DNA from: Aromatoleum toluclasticum ATCC 700605
Lineage (GTDB): Bacteria; Pseudomonadota; Gammaproteobacteria; Burkholderiales; Rhodocyclaceae
Assembly (NCBI RefSeq): GCF_000378245.1
Contig: NZ_KB899507.1
Coordinates: 62,001 to 126,000 of the forward strand
Reading direction: 5' to 3'
DNA: 64,000 nt
How positions within the stretch are numbered: position 1 is the stretch's first letter; every line of letters begins with the position of its first letter. Under the pieces are notes generated by a model. It saw only the letters and a program-made list of their open reading frames with translations. It did not search any database and had not been told where the DNA came from. This document shows, piece after piece, positions 1-8,348 of the stretch. The position numbers and the translations under genes were made by a program.

Positions 1-1619
1 CCGAGCGGCCGGTCCTCCAGTTCGTGGTCGAGCAGGTGCTGGCCGAACAGCTGCGCCGAGATCAGGAAGGCGCGGGTCTTGTTGAGGAAGGGGATGAAGG
101 TCGGGCGATCCCAGCCGACCACGTAGCGGAACACGCGCGACTCGGAGAACAGGCGCTTGCGCAGGCCGTTCGGGAACTCCTCGCCCTCGGTCAGCGCGGC
201 CTCGAGCCGGAATACCGACTTGATCGCATCGACCTGCAGGTCCATCGAGCCGCCGATCAGGTTCACGCGCGGGAAATGCACGTCGAACGCGATCAGGTAG
301 GGATACGGATGCGGCTGCGGCTGCGTGTCGACGGCGCCGACGGGATCGAAGGGATTGCGTGCCGGGATGCCGCCGCGCAGCGAAGGCAACTGGGAGCGGT
401 AGGTCAGCGCGTTGAGCGAGAAGCCGACGCCGCTCTTCTGGCCTTCGAGCTTGACGCCCAGTTGCGTGTTCGACAACGACCAGCTCGGCAGGTGCGCCTT
501 GCGGATGCCGATCTGGTTCGGGCCGAAGTCGGTCGCCGCAAGGCCCGGCATGCCCAGGTTGGCGAAGTTCGCCACGGTGCCGCCGTTGTCCCACAGGTTC
601 TTCATGCCGCGAATGAAGCAGCCCGCGTCGAGGATCACGTTCGGGCTGCCGCACTGACCGATGTTGTGCGGCCGGAATTTGTCGAAGTTCCACACGACGG
701 CGAAGTTCAGGTCGTCGAAAGTCTCGGTCGCCCCGGCGCGGTACTCCGCCTGCATGATCCACATCGGGATGCGGATGTCCTGAAGCTCGTCGTAGATGTT
801 GTTGCGCGAGTAGTCGACCGGGTTGATGACGTCGAGCACGCGGAAGAGGTCGGTGCGCCCCCACACCACCTGCTGCTTGCCGACCTTCATGAACACGCTC
901 GAACCGTCGTCGAAGGGCACGGAGCCGGTCACGTAGGCCTCGCGGATGAAGTCCCAGCGGTCGTTGAACTCGGGCGACTCCAGTTCCTGCCGGCTGGCGT
1001 CGAGATAGTCCTTGATGCAGCCGCGCGAATCCTTGTCGCACGGGCGCACCGGCACCGCGAACGCGACACCGCCGTCGGTGCGGTGCAGGTGTTCGCCTAG
1101 CACTACGAGTCCCTCGTTGGGGTTGTAGCGCGGCGCCGACGGGTCCGTCGAGTTGAAACCGAACGCGCCGCCGCCGGGCAGTCCCGCGAGGCCTGCCGTG
1201 AGCGGATTCGTCGGGCTGCCGAGGCCGCCGCCGTGCGGCACGCTCGGCGCGGGGATGCCCACCGTATTTTCCAGCTGGATTGCGCCCCCGGCCTTGTTGC
1301 CGTAGGTGTCTTCGTTGAGGCGATAGACGCCGTCGAACGTGCCGCGCAGCTTCAGGTTCACGCCTATGTCGTCGAACGCGCCGCGCCGGCCGAGCTTGCG
1401 GTCGATGTCGATCTTCAGCGTGTTGCGGAACTTCGACAGCCCGACGTCGCGGCGCGCGAACGTCGCGTTCTCATAGACCACGTCGACGCGCGCCTCCTCG
1501 TTCGGAATGTCGCCGGCCCTGGCCGCGCCCGTGTGTACAACGCCGACGGCGAGCGTCAGCATACCGGCCGCAAGCGGTGCGTTGCGGCGATCCTTTGTTG
1601 CGGATTTTCTCACCTTCAT
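1..1619 (-). CDS. DUF1302 family outer-membrane-type protein (C-terminus cut by window edge)
   Basis: About 539 codons are visible from an ATG at 1619, preceded by a strong GGGGAGG site; the frame is open to the left edge, so the C-terminus is missing. The N-terminus is a basic stretch, then a hydrophobic segment ending in ARA, which looks like a Sec signal peptide. Family signatures seen are VGKQQVVWGRTD, DVINPVDYSRNN and PMWIMQAEY, typical of DUF1302. The family is predicted to be an outer-membrane beta-barrel-like protein and commonly sits with DUF1329, Ycf48-like and RND genes in bacteria that metabolise steroids and other hydrophobic compounds; its exact role is not known. It is the third gene of a minus-strand operon and starts 37 bases after the RND gene stop. 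A DUF1329 gene would be expected just outside the window. Confidence 0.88.
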   Translation of the reverse strand, partial: MKVRKSATKDRRNAPLAAGMLTLAVGVVHTGAARAGDIPNEEARVDVVYENATFARRDVGLSKFRNTLKIDIDRKLGRRGAFDDIGVNLKLRGTFDGVYRLNEDTYGNKAGGAIQLENTVGIPAPSVPHGGGLGSPTNPLTAGLAGLPGGGAFGFNSTDPSAPRYNPNEGLVVLGEHLHRTDGGVAFAVPVRPCDKDSRGCIKDYLDASRQELESPEFNDRWDFIREAYVTGSVPFDDGSSVFMKVGKQQVVWGRTDLFRVLDVINPVDYSRNNIYDELQDIRIPMWIMQAEYRAGATETFDDLNFAVVWNFDKFRPHNIGQCGSPNVILDAGCFIRGMKNLWDNGGTVANFANLGMPGLAATDFGPNQIGIRKAHLPSWSLSNTQLGVKLEGQKSGVGFSLNALTYRSQLPSLRGGIPARNPFDPVGAVDTQPQPHPYPYLIAFDVHFPRVNLIGGSMDLQVDAIKSVFRLEAALTEGEEFPNGLRKRLFSESRVFRYVVGWDRPTFIPFLNKTRAFLISAQLFGQHLLDHELEDRPL

Positions 1620-1656
1620 CCTCCCCTCGTTGTCGTCGGCGGCCGAGCGTTCGCGC

Positions 1657-4032
1657 TCACGCCACCTGCAGCACACCGTCTTCGTCGAGCCTCGCCTGCG
1701 TGATGAAGGCCGGCCTGAAAATCACGACCCATGCCGGCATCAGCAGCAGCGCGGCGAGCGCGTTGAGCACCAGCATCAGCGTCAGCAGCAGCGCGGAATC
1801 CGCCTGAAAGCGCAGATCGGACAGGAGGACCCACATGATCACGCCCGCGATCAGCGTCACCGCGGTGAACGCCACTGCGAAGCCCGTCGTGCCCGCAGCG
1901 GTGCGCACCGCCCGGCCGAGGTCGCCGCTCGCGGCCACCTCCTCGCGAATGCGGTTCATGATGTAGATCGCGTAGTCGATGCCGACGCCGATGCCGACCG
2001 CGATGACCGGCACCGTATTGACGTTGATGCCGATGCCCCGGGCGCCCATGTACGCATAGGTCATGATCGTGGCGAACAGCATGGGCAGCACCATCAGCCA
2101 GCCGGCGTGGAGCGAGCCGTAGGACAGGGTGACGAACACGAAGGCAAGGGCGAGCACGAGCGGCACGATGAGGCGGTTGTCGTCATTGACCGCATCGTTG
2201 ATCGCGGCATTGACGCCGATCGCGCCACCGCCCAGGCGCAGCTCGAAACCGTCCACCGCGCCGACCTTCGCGATCCCCTCCTCCGCCACATGCACGGCGC
2301 GCCGGATCGTGTCGGCCTGCTTGTCCTTGTAGTAGAAGACGAGGTTGGCATCGCGCTCGTCGGCGTCGAGGAACTCGGCGAGCGCGCCGGGAATCGGGCT
2401 CGCCGCCATGTACGCGAAGAGCAGCCCGCCGATTGCGGAGGCCGACTCCGGGATCTGGTTCCAGCGCGGGTCGGTATTGTGGATCAGGCCGTTCACCGCG
2501 CGCACGAGGCCGGGCAGCGCCTTCGTGCCACCAAGCGCCGGGTCGAGCAGCATGTAGTTCTGGAAGCGCTCGATCGCGCGCAGCACCTCGGGCCGCTTCA
2601 GCCCGCCCTTCTCCTCCGTGCGGGCGACGATGTAGAGCTCCTCGGAGCCGGGAAAGCGCGCGTTGATCGCGCGCGACGAGACGTTGTAGTCGTGGTCCGG
2701 GTACAACAGCGGCGAACCGGCCTCGGCCTCGCCGATCCTGACCCGCGCGGCGAGCGTGCCGCCGACGACGAACAACACCGCGGCCACCGCCAGCACGGAG
2801 GCCGCCGCGCGACGCCCGGCCACCGCGCCGAACACCCGCTCGACCGCCGCATGCGCCCAGCCGCGGGGGTTCTCGGTATTCCGCGGTGCGGGCAGCAGCC
2901 ACAGCAGCAGCGGCACAACCAGCAGCACCGTGAAGAACACCGAGAACGCCCAGAAACCGGCGTAATAACCGAGTTTCGTGTTGATTGGCGCCGCACCGAG
3001 CGCGAGCACAGCAATGCCTATGGCATCGACGGTGATCGCCAGCGCGCCCGGCCGGAACAAGTCCTCGAACGCCGCACGCGCCGCAACGCGGCCGTCCCGA
3101 CTCGTCGCGAGCTCGGCGTAGTAGCGCTCGACGAGCTGGATGCTGTGCGACATCGCACGCGCCGCGATCAGGAACGGGATCACCAGCGACAGCGGATCGA
3201 GATTCCAGCCCATCTTCGACACGAAGCCCAGGCCCCAGATCGACGACAGCGCGATGCCCACGAGCGGCAACGCGACCCCGTAGAAGCGGCGGAAGTACGC
3301 GACCAGCAGCCCCACCATCAGCAGCAGCGTGTACAGGAAGATTTGCAGGATCTGTGGCAGGTAGGTATAGACCCAGCCGATCAGCACCGGCTGGCCGGTG
3401 GCGTGGATCTGCGTGCCGCTGGCCTGCTCCTTCGCGCGCACCGCCTGCAGCTCGCCGAAGATCTTCTCGTAGTCGATCGCGCCGGCTTCGTTCATCTGCG
3501 CCTTCACGAGCGCCGCCTTCGCATCGGGTGACACGAGCAGGCCGTAGATGCGCGGATTGGCGCGGACCTCCTTGCCGAGCGCCTCGAGCTCGTCGGCCGA
3601 CAGCGCCGGGCGCTGCGGGTCGTAATACGGCTGCGAACGCATCTCGCCATCCTCGGTGAGCCAGATCTTGCGCGACGTGCGGTGCGTCAGGCTGGAGACC
3701 AAGTTGTGATTCACGCCCGACAGGCTGTCGACGGCCTGGGTGACGCGGTGGATCAGCGCGAGCGTGTCGTTCGTGAAGATCGTGCCGTCCTCGACCTCGA
3801 CCGCGACGACGATCTGGTTCGCGCCGCCGAAGGTATCGCGGATCTCGTTGTGCAGGCGGATGAAGGCGTGGCCCTGCGGGAGCAGGTCGGCGAACTCGGT
3901 GTGCATCTTCAGCGCCGGGATCTGCAGCGCGAAATACGCCGTGACCGCCAGGATCGCGGCGAGCACGAGGCGCGGGAACGCGAAGATCTTCAGTTCGAGT
4001 TGATGCAGCGCATGGGTGAATTGATGTCGCAC
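1657..4032 (-). CDS. RND/MMPL-family transporter
   Basis: 791 residues starting at a GTG with an AAGGAGAGG site. It has the hydrophobic layout of a compact RND (MMPL/HpnN type) protein: one N-terminal membrane helix (about 18-38), a large periplasmic domain, a block of five or six helices (about 225-400), a second helix (about 410-430), a second periplasmic domain and a C-terminal helix block (about 630-785). The second block carries a GIGVGIDYAIYIMNR stretch, typical of the proton-relay helix of MMPL proteins. Such proteins move hydrophobic molecules across the envelope; next to DUF1302 and Ycf48-like genes it probably handles a lipid-like growth substrate, in an unknown direction. Its start lies 9 bases after the upstream gene's stop, so the two are translationally close. 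Confidence 0.9.
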   Translation of the reverse strand: MRHQFTHALHQLELKIFAFPRLVLAAILAVTAYFALQIPALKMHTEFADLLPQGHAFIRLHNEIRDTFGGANQIVVAVEVEDGTIFTNDTLALIHRVTQAVDSLSGVNHNLVSSLTHRTSRKIWLTEDGEMRSQPYYDPQRPALSADELEALGKEVRANPRIYGLLVSPDAKAALVKAQMNEAGAIDYEKIFGELQAVRAKEQASGTQIHATGQPVLIGWVYTYLPQILQIFLYTLLLMVGLLVAYFRRFYGVALPLVGIALSSIWGLGFVSKMGWNLDPLSLVIPFLIAARAMSHSIQLVERYYAELATSRDGRVAARAAFEDLFRPGALAITVDAIGIAVLALGAAPINTKLGYYAGFWAFSVFFTVLLVVPLLLWLLPAPRNTENPRGWAHAAVERVFGAVAGRRAAASVLAVAAVLFVVGGTLAARVRIGEAEAGSPLLYPDHDYNVSSRAINARFPGSEELYIVARTEEKGGLKRPEVLRAIERFQNYMLLDPALGGTKALPGLVRAVNGLIHNTDPRWNQIPESASAIGGLLFAYMAASPIPGALAEFLDADERDANLVFYYKDKQADTIRRAVHVAEEGIAKVGAVDGFELRLGGGAIGVNAAINDAVNDDNRLIVPLVLALAFVFVTLSYGSLHAGWLMVLPMLFATIMTYAYMGARGIGINVNTVPVIAVGIGVGIDYAIYIMNRIREEVAASGDLGRAVRTAAGTTGFAVAFTAVTLIAGVIMWVLLSDLRFQADSALLLTLMLVLNALAALLLMPAWVVIFRPAFITQARLDEDGVLQVA

Positions 4033-4041
4033 GGCCTCTCC

Positions 4042-5016
4042 TTACTTCGGCGCGGTGGGCGTCGTGGGGGTCAGGGAAACGATGTCGAGCGTGCCGGCGC
4101 CGCCCGCGACGAGGAGCCCGCGCCCTGCGAGCGAGAAGCCGCTGCGCAGGTAGGGCGCCGGACGCCCCTCGACCGGGCTCCACTGCCCGTCGGCTAGCGC
4201 GAGCACCAGCCCGTTCGCGCCAAGCGCATAAACGCGCTCGTCGTGGCGGGCCAGCCCGTACATCGGTGCGCCGGTCGGATTCGGCTGCTTCTGCCAGCTC
4301 GCGCCGCCGTCGGTGGTGTGCAGGATCGTGCCGGCGAGGCCGCTGACCCAGCCGGTCTGTGCATCGGTAAACAGCGCGCCGTACGGATAGAAATCGTTCG
4401 GGATCGGCGCGCCCGCCTGCCAGCTTGCACCGCCGTCCTGCGTCGTCAGGAAGCTGCCGAATTCGCCCGTGATGACACCGTGCCGCTCGTCGACGAACTG
4501 TACCGTCGTGAACATCTGGTCCTGGCCGAGCGAGGCGTCGCGCCACGTCGTGCCCCGATCCGCGCTCGACAGGATCGCGCTCTCGCTACCGACGACCCAC
4601 ACCTGCCCGTTCGGGTCGCACGCGACCGCGAGCGGTGTCGCCTCGCTCGTGATCGCACGTGCCGTCCAGCTGCTCGCGGCGGCGTCGCCGATCCACACGC
4701 GGCGGCCGAAATCGAGGGCGACGAAGCCGCCATCCGGGCACACCGCGACACCGATCAGCGATGCGCCGGCATCGACGACCTGGCGCCGCCAGCTCTTGCC
4801 GCCGTCGGCCGACGACACGACGACGCCGTTCGCGCCGACCGCGACGAGCACGCCCGGATTCGCGACGGCGGCCTGGAACTGGTCGGAACGCAGCACCGGC
4901 GCGGACTGCATCGCGGTAACATCAGCGAGGTTCGCCGATGCGCTGCAGCCGAGCAGTCCGGCTTGCACAAGCGCACACGGCAGGAGCCAGCTACGGATTC
5001 GGTCAATCCCGGTCAT
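4042..5016 (-). CDS. Ycf48/HCF136-like beta-propeller lipoprotein
   Basis: 324 residues from the ATG at 5016, chosen because AAGGGGA lies just upstream and because it yields a clean lipoprotein signal: a short basic N-terminus, a hydrophobic core and the lipobox LLGC, lipidated at about Cys 23. A longer in-frame extension to 5139 would bury that signal and is rejected. The body repeats the BNR/Ycf48-like pattern of SxDGGxSW (for example SSADGGKSW, TTQDGGASW, HTTDGGASW) at about 60-70 residue spacing, as in a seven-bladed propeller. In plants and cyanobacteria Ycf48 assists photosystem II assembly; the bacterial relatives beside RND/DUF1302 genes have no proven role and may help assemble the envelope complex. 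First gene of the envelope operon. Confidence 0.85.
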   Translation of the reverse strand: MTGIDRIRSWLLPCALVQAGLLGCSASANLADVTAMQSAPVLRSDQFQAAVANPGVLVAVGANGVVVSSADGGKSWRRQVVDAGASLIGVAVCPDGGFVALDFGRRVWIGDAAASSWTARAITSEATPLAVACDPNGQVWVVGSESAILSSADRGTTWRDASLGQDQMFTTVQFVDERHGVITGEFGSFLTTQDGGASWQAGAPIPNDFYPYGALFTDAQTGWVSGLAGTILHTTDGGASWQKQPNPTGAPMYGLARHDERVYALGANGLVLALADGQWSPVEGRPAPYLRSGFSLAGRGLLVAGGAGTLDIVSLTPTTPTAPK

Positions 5017-5186
5017 GAAGTCCCCTTGCGAACTGCAATGGCGCCTCCCTGTGTGGAGGCAGCGAACTCTCGGGCTGGGGTGGGATGTGCGATCCGTGCG
5101 GCTGGCCGATTGCGGATCCGGCTCTGTGATCGGGATCAAGAGTCCCGAGCGCGCGCAACGTTATTAAGGCGGCAAATTAAATACAA

Positions 5187-5247
5187 CCGTTCGCCCTGAG
5201 CCTGTCGAAGGGCATTGGCAGGGCTTCGACAAGCTCAGCCCGAACGG
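5187..5247. repeat. REP-like imperfect inverted repeat
   Basis: Two arms of about 24-27 bases face each other across a short spacer: the left arm 5187-5210 contains CCCTGAGCCTGTCGAAG and the right arm 5224-5247 contains CTTCGACAAGCTCAGCCC. The outer ends CCGTTCG and CGAACGG are exact complements; a few internal positions differ. This CTGAGC(C/T)TGTCGAAG core is a widespread extragenic palindrome in high-GC proteobacteria. It lies in the leader region of the envelope operon. It could fold as a long hairpin in RNA, but there is no T-run on either side. Confidence 0.8.
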
Positions 5248-5298
5248 TTTTTGCTTGCCGGGTTAATAGAAAGATACGGATTCCGGGGGGACTGCCGC

Positions 5299-5333
5299 TA
5301 TCCGGTGAATGCGGCGCTTATCCGCGGACTACG
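5299..5333 (-). promoter_or_regulatory. Shared direct-repeat operator candidate, copy A
   Basis: TATCC occurs at 5299-5303 and again at 5319-5323 (20-base period). A 27-base stretch from 5297 to 5323 matches the stretch at 9302-9328 at 22 of 27 positions. Each TATCC is followed six bases later by TGCG or TACG; read on the minus strand this is CGnA-N6-GGATA, similar to the TGCA-N6-GGNTA half-sites of XylS/BenR-type AraC regulators. A TATC element sits 22 bases further downstream on the minus strand (5273-5276). It is upstream of the Ycf48-RND-DUF1302 operon. Confidence 0.5.
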
Positions 5334-5389
5334 GATCGTTGCAAGTGTGTATCGGCGGCGGATCGCCTCCGCGCGCCGCACAAACGCCA

Positions 5390-5409
5390 CGACCGCCCGA
5401 AGGCGGCCG
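5390..5409 (-). terminator. Candidate terminator of molybdenum hydroxylase operon 1
   Basis: On the minus strand this reads as an 8-base stem (CGGCCGCC / GGCGGTCG, one G-T pair) closed by a TTCG tetraloop, 21 bases after the large-subunit stop. The run after it (TGGCGTTTG) is only weakly T-rich, so termination efficiency is uncertain. Confidence 0.45.
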
Positions 5410-5430
5410 TGCACGGGCAGGACGACGCCT

Positions 5431-7809
5431 TCAGCTGCGGCGGATGGCCGCGTAATTCCGCACTCCCTTCTCCAGGATGCCCTTCAACACCTTCTCCGGG
5501 GTGATCGGCGCCTCGGTGAACTGGATCCCGATGGCGTGGAAGATGGCGTTCGCCACCGCGCCGATCGGACTCACCAGCCCCGACTCGCCGACGCTCTTCG
5601 CGCCGAAGGGGCCGACCGGATCGGCGTCCTCGACGAGGATCGTCGTGATCTTCGGCATGTCCTCGGGGCCGAACATCTTGTAGTCGGTGAAGCTGTTGTT
5701 CTGCACCCGCCCTTTGGCGTCGTAGTCCATCTCCTCGCTCAGCACAAAGCCGAGCCCCTGCTGGATGCCCCCTTCGAGCTGCCCTTCGACCGCGGCCGGG
5801 TTGATCGCGCGACCGATGTCATGGGCATTGACGAGCTCGATCACGCGCACCTCGCCGGTCTCGGTGTCGACTTCGACCTCGGCGAACGACGCTCCGAAGG
5901 GCGGCGAGTTGTGCGGCGCGAAGAAGCTGACGTAGCCCTGGATCTGCCCCGGCACCCCGCCCGGTTCGCCGGTCATGGGGTCGACGAAGTGATACACGCC
6001 CGCGCGCGTGATCGCCTCGGCCTGGATGCCGCGCGCCGGGTCCGCCTTGACGAAGATGCGCTTGTCGCGGATGTCGAGCTCGTCGGCGGGAACGCCCAGC
6101 TGCAGCGACGCACGCTCGAAGAGTTGGCGCTTCGCCTCCTCGCAGGCCTTCTTGACTGCCGCACCCCCGACGTAGATCGTACGGCTCGCATGCGCGCCGA
6201 TGTCGAAGCCGGCGACGTCCGATGTGCCACTCGACAACTGCACATGCTCGAACGGGAAGCCGAGCGTCTCGGCGGCGATCTGCTTCAGTGCCGTGTGCGA
6301 GCCCTGCCCCATGTCCGAGCACGCGAACAGGACCTCGGCGGTCGCGTCCTCGTTGAGCTTCACGGTGCAGGCGGTGTGCTCCAGCAGCATCGGCATCGCA
6401 CCGCTGGTGTGATTCATCACCGCGACGCCCACGCCGCGCCGGATCGTCCCTTCCTGCTTCGCGTACTTGCGCCGCTTCTCGGTCCAGCCGATCGCCGCCG
6501 CACCGCGGTCGAGGCATTCGTCCAGCGCGCACGACGGATAGGTCACGCCCGGGCACCAGCCGTCGTCACCGACGCCCTTGTGCCATTTCTTGCGCCATTC
6601 GACCGGATCGGCGCCGAGCTCGGCGCAGCCGCGGTCGATGAGCTGTTCGAGCACGAAGTTCGTCTGCGGATTGCCGTAGCCGCGGTACGCGCCGGTCAGC
6701 CCCTGGTTCGTGAAGTAGGACTCGCCGCGGTAGCGCAGCGCCGGGAAGCGGTACATGCCGCCGAGCCAGGCGCCGGCCGTGAAGGCCGTGCCGGAGGCGT
6801 CGAGGTAGTAGCCGCCCTTGTAGTTCTCGAAGCGCGCATCGCACGCGACCGGCGATCCATCGCGCTTGAAGCCTATCCTCATCCAGTACTTGCCCGGGTG
6901 TCGGCTCGGCGAGATCACCCAGTCCTCCTCGCGCAGCGTCTGCAGCTTCACCGGATGGCCGGGCACCGCCAGCGCCATCGCGCAGGCCTGCGGCTCCGAG
7001 ATCATGCCCAGGCGCGTGCCGAAGCCGCCGCCGATCACGGTCGGGACGATCTTCATGAGATTCATCGGCAGGTCGAAGAGCTTCGCGAGCTTGCGCTGCA
7101 CGAGCTTGGGCATCTGCGACGAGGTCCAGCACGTGAGCCGCCCGCCGCTGTCGACCTTCGCGACGTACGCGTGCGGCTCCATCTGGCATTGCTTCTGTTT
7201 CGGGACGTAGAACGCGTCCTCGACGACGATGTCCGCGTCCCGCATCGCCCCCTCGACATCGCCGCCGCCGAGCGCGTGGTTCGGGAACATCGCCTCGGGC
7301 AGCTGGAACGCCAGGTTGCCCGGTTTTTCCGGTGTGAACTGCACCGCCCCGGGCGCCCGCGACGCCTCCGCGGTCAGGTACACCGGCAGCGGCTCGTATT
7401 CGACGACGATCTTCGCGGCGGCGCGCTCGGCTGCCTCTTCGGACCGCGCGATGATTCCGCAGATCGCATCGCCCTGGAATTTCACGTGCTCGGTGAAGAT
7501 GGGCTGGTCGTCGATGTCGCCGAGCATGTCGTGCATCGACTCGGACACCATCAGGTCCAGCACCGACGAGTTGTAGCGCTTCGCCGTGACGTCCTTCGGC
7601 CCGATCACGCGCACGACGCCCGGCGAAGCCGCCGCGGCCGAGAGATCCAGCCGCTTCACGCGTGCGTGGGCATGTTCCCAGCAGCGCACCACCTTGCCGT
7701 ACAGCATGCCCGGCAGCTGGATGTCGGCTGCGTATTGCGCCTGCCCGGTCGCCTTGTCGCGCACGTCCACGCGCGGCGCGTTGGTGCCAACGATGGTTTC
7801 CTCGCTCAT
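5431..7809 (-). CDS. Molybdenum hydroxylase large subunit (xanthine dehydrogenase family), trimer 1
   Basis: 792 residues from the ATG at 7809, which overlaps the small-subunit stop as ATGA; an upstream in-frame extension to 8457 only shadows that subunit and is rejected. The protein has the aldehyde oxidase/xanthine dehydrogenase hammerhead domain (about 12-140) and the molybdopterin-binding domain. Visible cofactor motifs are GGGFG (260-264), AYRGYGNPQ (374-382) and the C-terminal GESG whose Glu742 matches the catalytic glutamate of the family. It should bind Mo-molybdopterin and use water to hydroxylate, hydrate or dehydrogenate a ring carbon. The substrate cannot be read from sequence; candidates are an alicyclic/steroid ketone (as for AtcABC) or an aromatic or CoA-linked compound. 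Cotranscribed after the FAD and FeS subunits. Confidence 0.9.
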   Translation of the reverse strand: MSEETIVGTNAPRVDVRDKATGQAQYAADIQLPGMLYGKVVRCWEHAHARVKRLDLSAAAASPGVVRVIGPKDVTAKRYNSSVLDLMVSESMHDMLGDIDDQPIFTEHVKFQGDAICGIIARSEEAAERAAAKIVVEYEPLPVYLTAEASRAPGAVQFTPEKPGNLAFQLPEAMFPNHALGGGDVEGAMRDADIVVEDAFYVPKQKQCQMEPHAYVAKVDSGGRLTCWTSSQMPKLVQRKLAKLFDLPMNLMKIVPTVIGGGFGTRLGMISEPQACAMALAVPGHPVKLQTLREEDWVISPSRHPGKYWMRIGFKRDGSPVACDARFENYKGGYYLDASGTAFTAGAWLGGMYRFPALRYRGESYFTNQGLTGAYRGYGNPQTNFVLEQLIDRGCAELGADPVEWRKKWHKGVGDDGWCPGVTYPSCALDECLDRGAAAIGWTEKRRKYAKQEGTIRRGVGVAVMNHTSGAMPMLLEHTACTVKLNEDATAEVLFACSDMGQGSHTALKQIAAETLGFPFEHVQLSSGTSDVAGFDIGAHASRTIYVGGAAVKKACEEAKRQLFERASLQLGVPADELDIRDKRIFVKADPARGIQAEAITRAGVYHFVDPMTGEPGGVPGQIQGYVSFFAPHNSPPFGASFAEVEVDTETGEVRVIELVNAHDIGRAINPAAVEGQLEGGIQQGLGFVLSEEMDYDAKGRVQNNSFTDYKMFGPEDMPKITTILVEDADPVGPFGAKSVGESGLVSPIGAVANAIFHAIGIQFTEAPITPEKVLKGILEKGVRNYAAIRRS

Positions 7810-8318
7810 TGCACGACCTCCTTGCACCGTTCGACCGCCGTTGCGCGGCCCGGCATCGTCTGCGCCGCCTTCTTCACCGCCTTCACGATCTTCTCGTAAC
7901 CCGTGCAGCGGCAGATGTTGCCCTCCAGCGCGTGGCGGATCTCGGCCTCGCTCGGGTCGGGATTCTTCGCGAGCAGGCTGGCGGTCTTCATCACCATGCC
8001 AGGCGTGCAATAGCCGCACTGGATCGCGGCTTCGTCGACGAAGGCCTGCTGGATGTGGTCGAGCCGGCCGAAGTCCGACAGCCCGGCTGCGGTGGTGATG
8101 CGCTTGCCGTCCATCGTCGCGGCGAGCGTCAGGCAGGAATTGATGGCCTTGCCCTCGACGAGCACGGTACACGCCCCGCATTCGCCCGTGCCGCAGCCGT
8201 ATTTCGTCTCCGTCATGCCCAGCTCGTCGCGCAGCACGTCGAGCAAGGTGCGATTCACGGCGACGTTCAGGCTGTACTGCTCGCCATTGATGTGAAGAGT
8301 GATATCCCGGTTCTTCAT
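7806..8318 (-). CDS. Molybdenum hydroxylase small [2Fe-2S] subunit, trimer 1
   Basis: 170 residues with two [2Fe-2S] domains. The plant-ferredoxin-like N-terminal cluster is held by Cys42, Cys47, Cys50 and Cys62 (CGTGECGAC and SCL), and the alpha-helical C-terminal cluster by Cys101, Cys104, Cys136 and Cys138 (CGYC and CRC). It passes electrons between the Mo site and the FAD subunit. Length and spacing are normal for CoxS/HcrC-type subunits; a tail of about 15 residues after the last helix is slightly longer than usual. Middle gene of a FAD-FeS-Mo operon, 30 bases after the FAD subunit and overlapping the large subunit by 4 bases. Confidence 0.93.
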   Translation of the reverse strand: MKNRDITLHINGEQYSLNVAVNRTLLDVLRDELGMTETKYGCGTGECGACTVLVEGKAINSCLTLAATMDGKRITTAAGLSDFGRLDHIQQAFVDEAAIQCGYCTPGMVMKTASLLAKNPDPSEAEIRHALEGNICRCTGYEKIVKAVKKAAQTMPGRATAVERCKEVVQ

Positions 8319-8348
8319 TCTGGTCTCCTCGTCTTCTTCCGCGCGGGC

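Noticed and set aside
24-1100. Long plus-strand open frames opposite the DUF1302, Mo hydroxylase and other genes
   Set aside because: They are high-GC antisense shadows without ribosome sites or recognisable domains; the opposite strand carries clear families.
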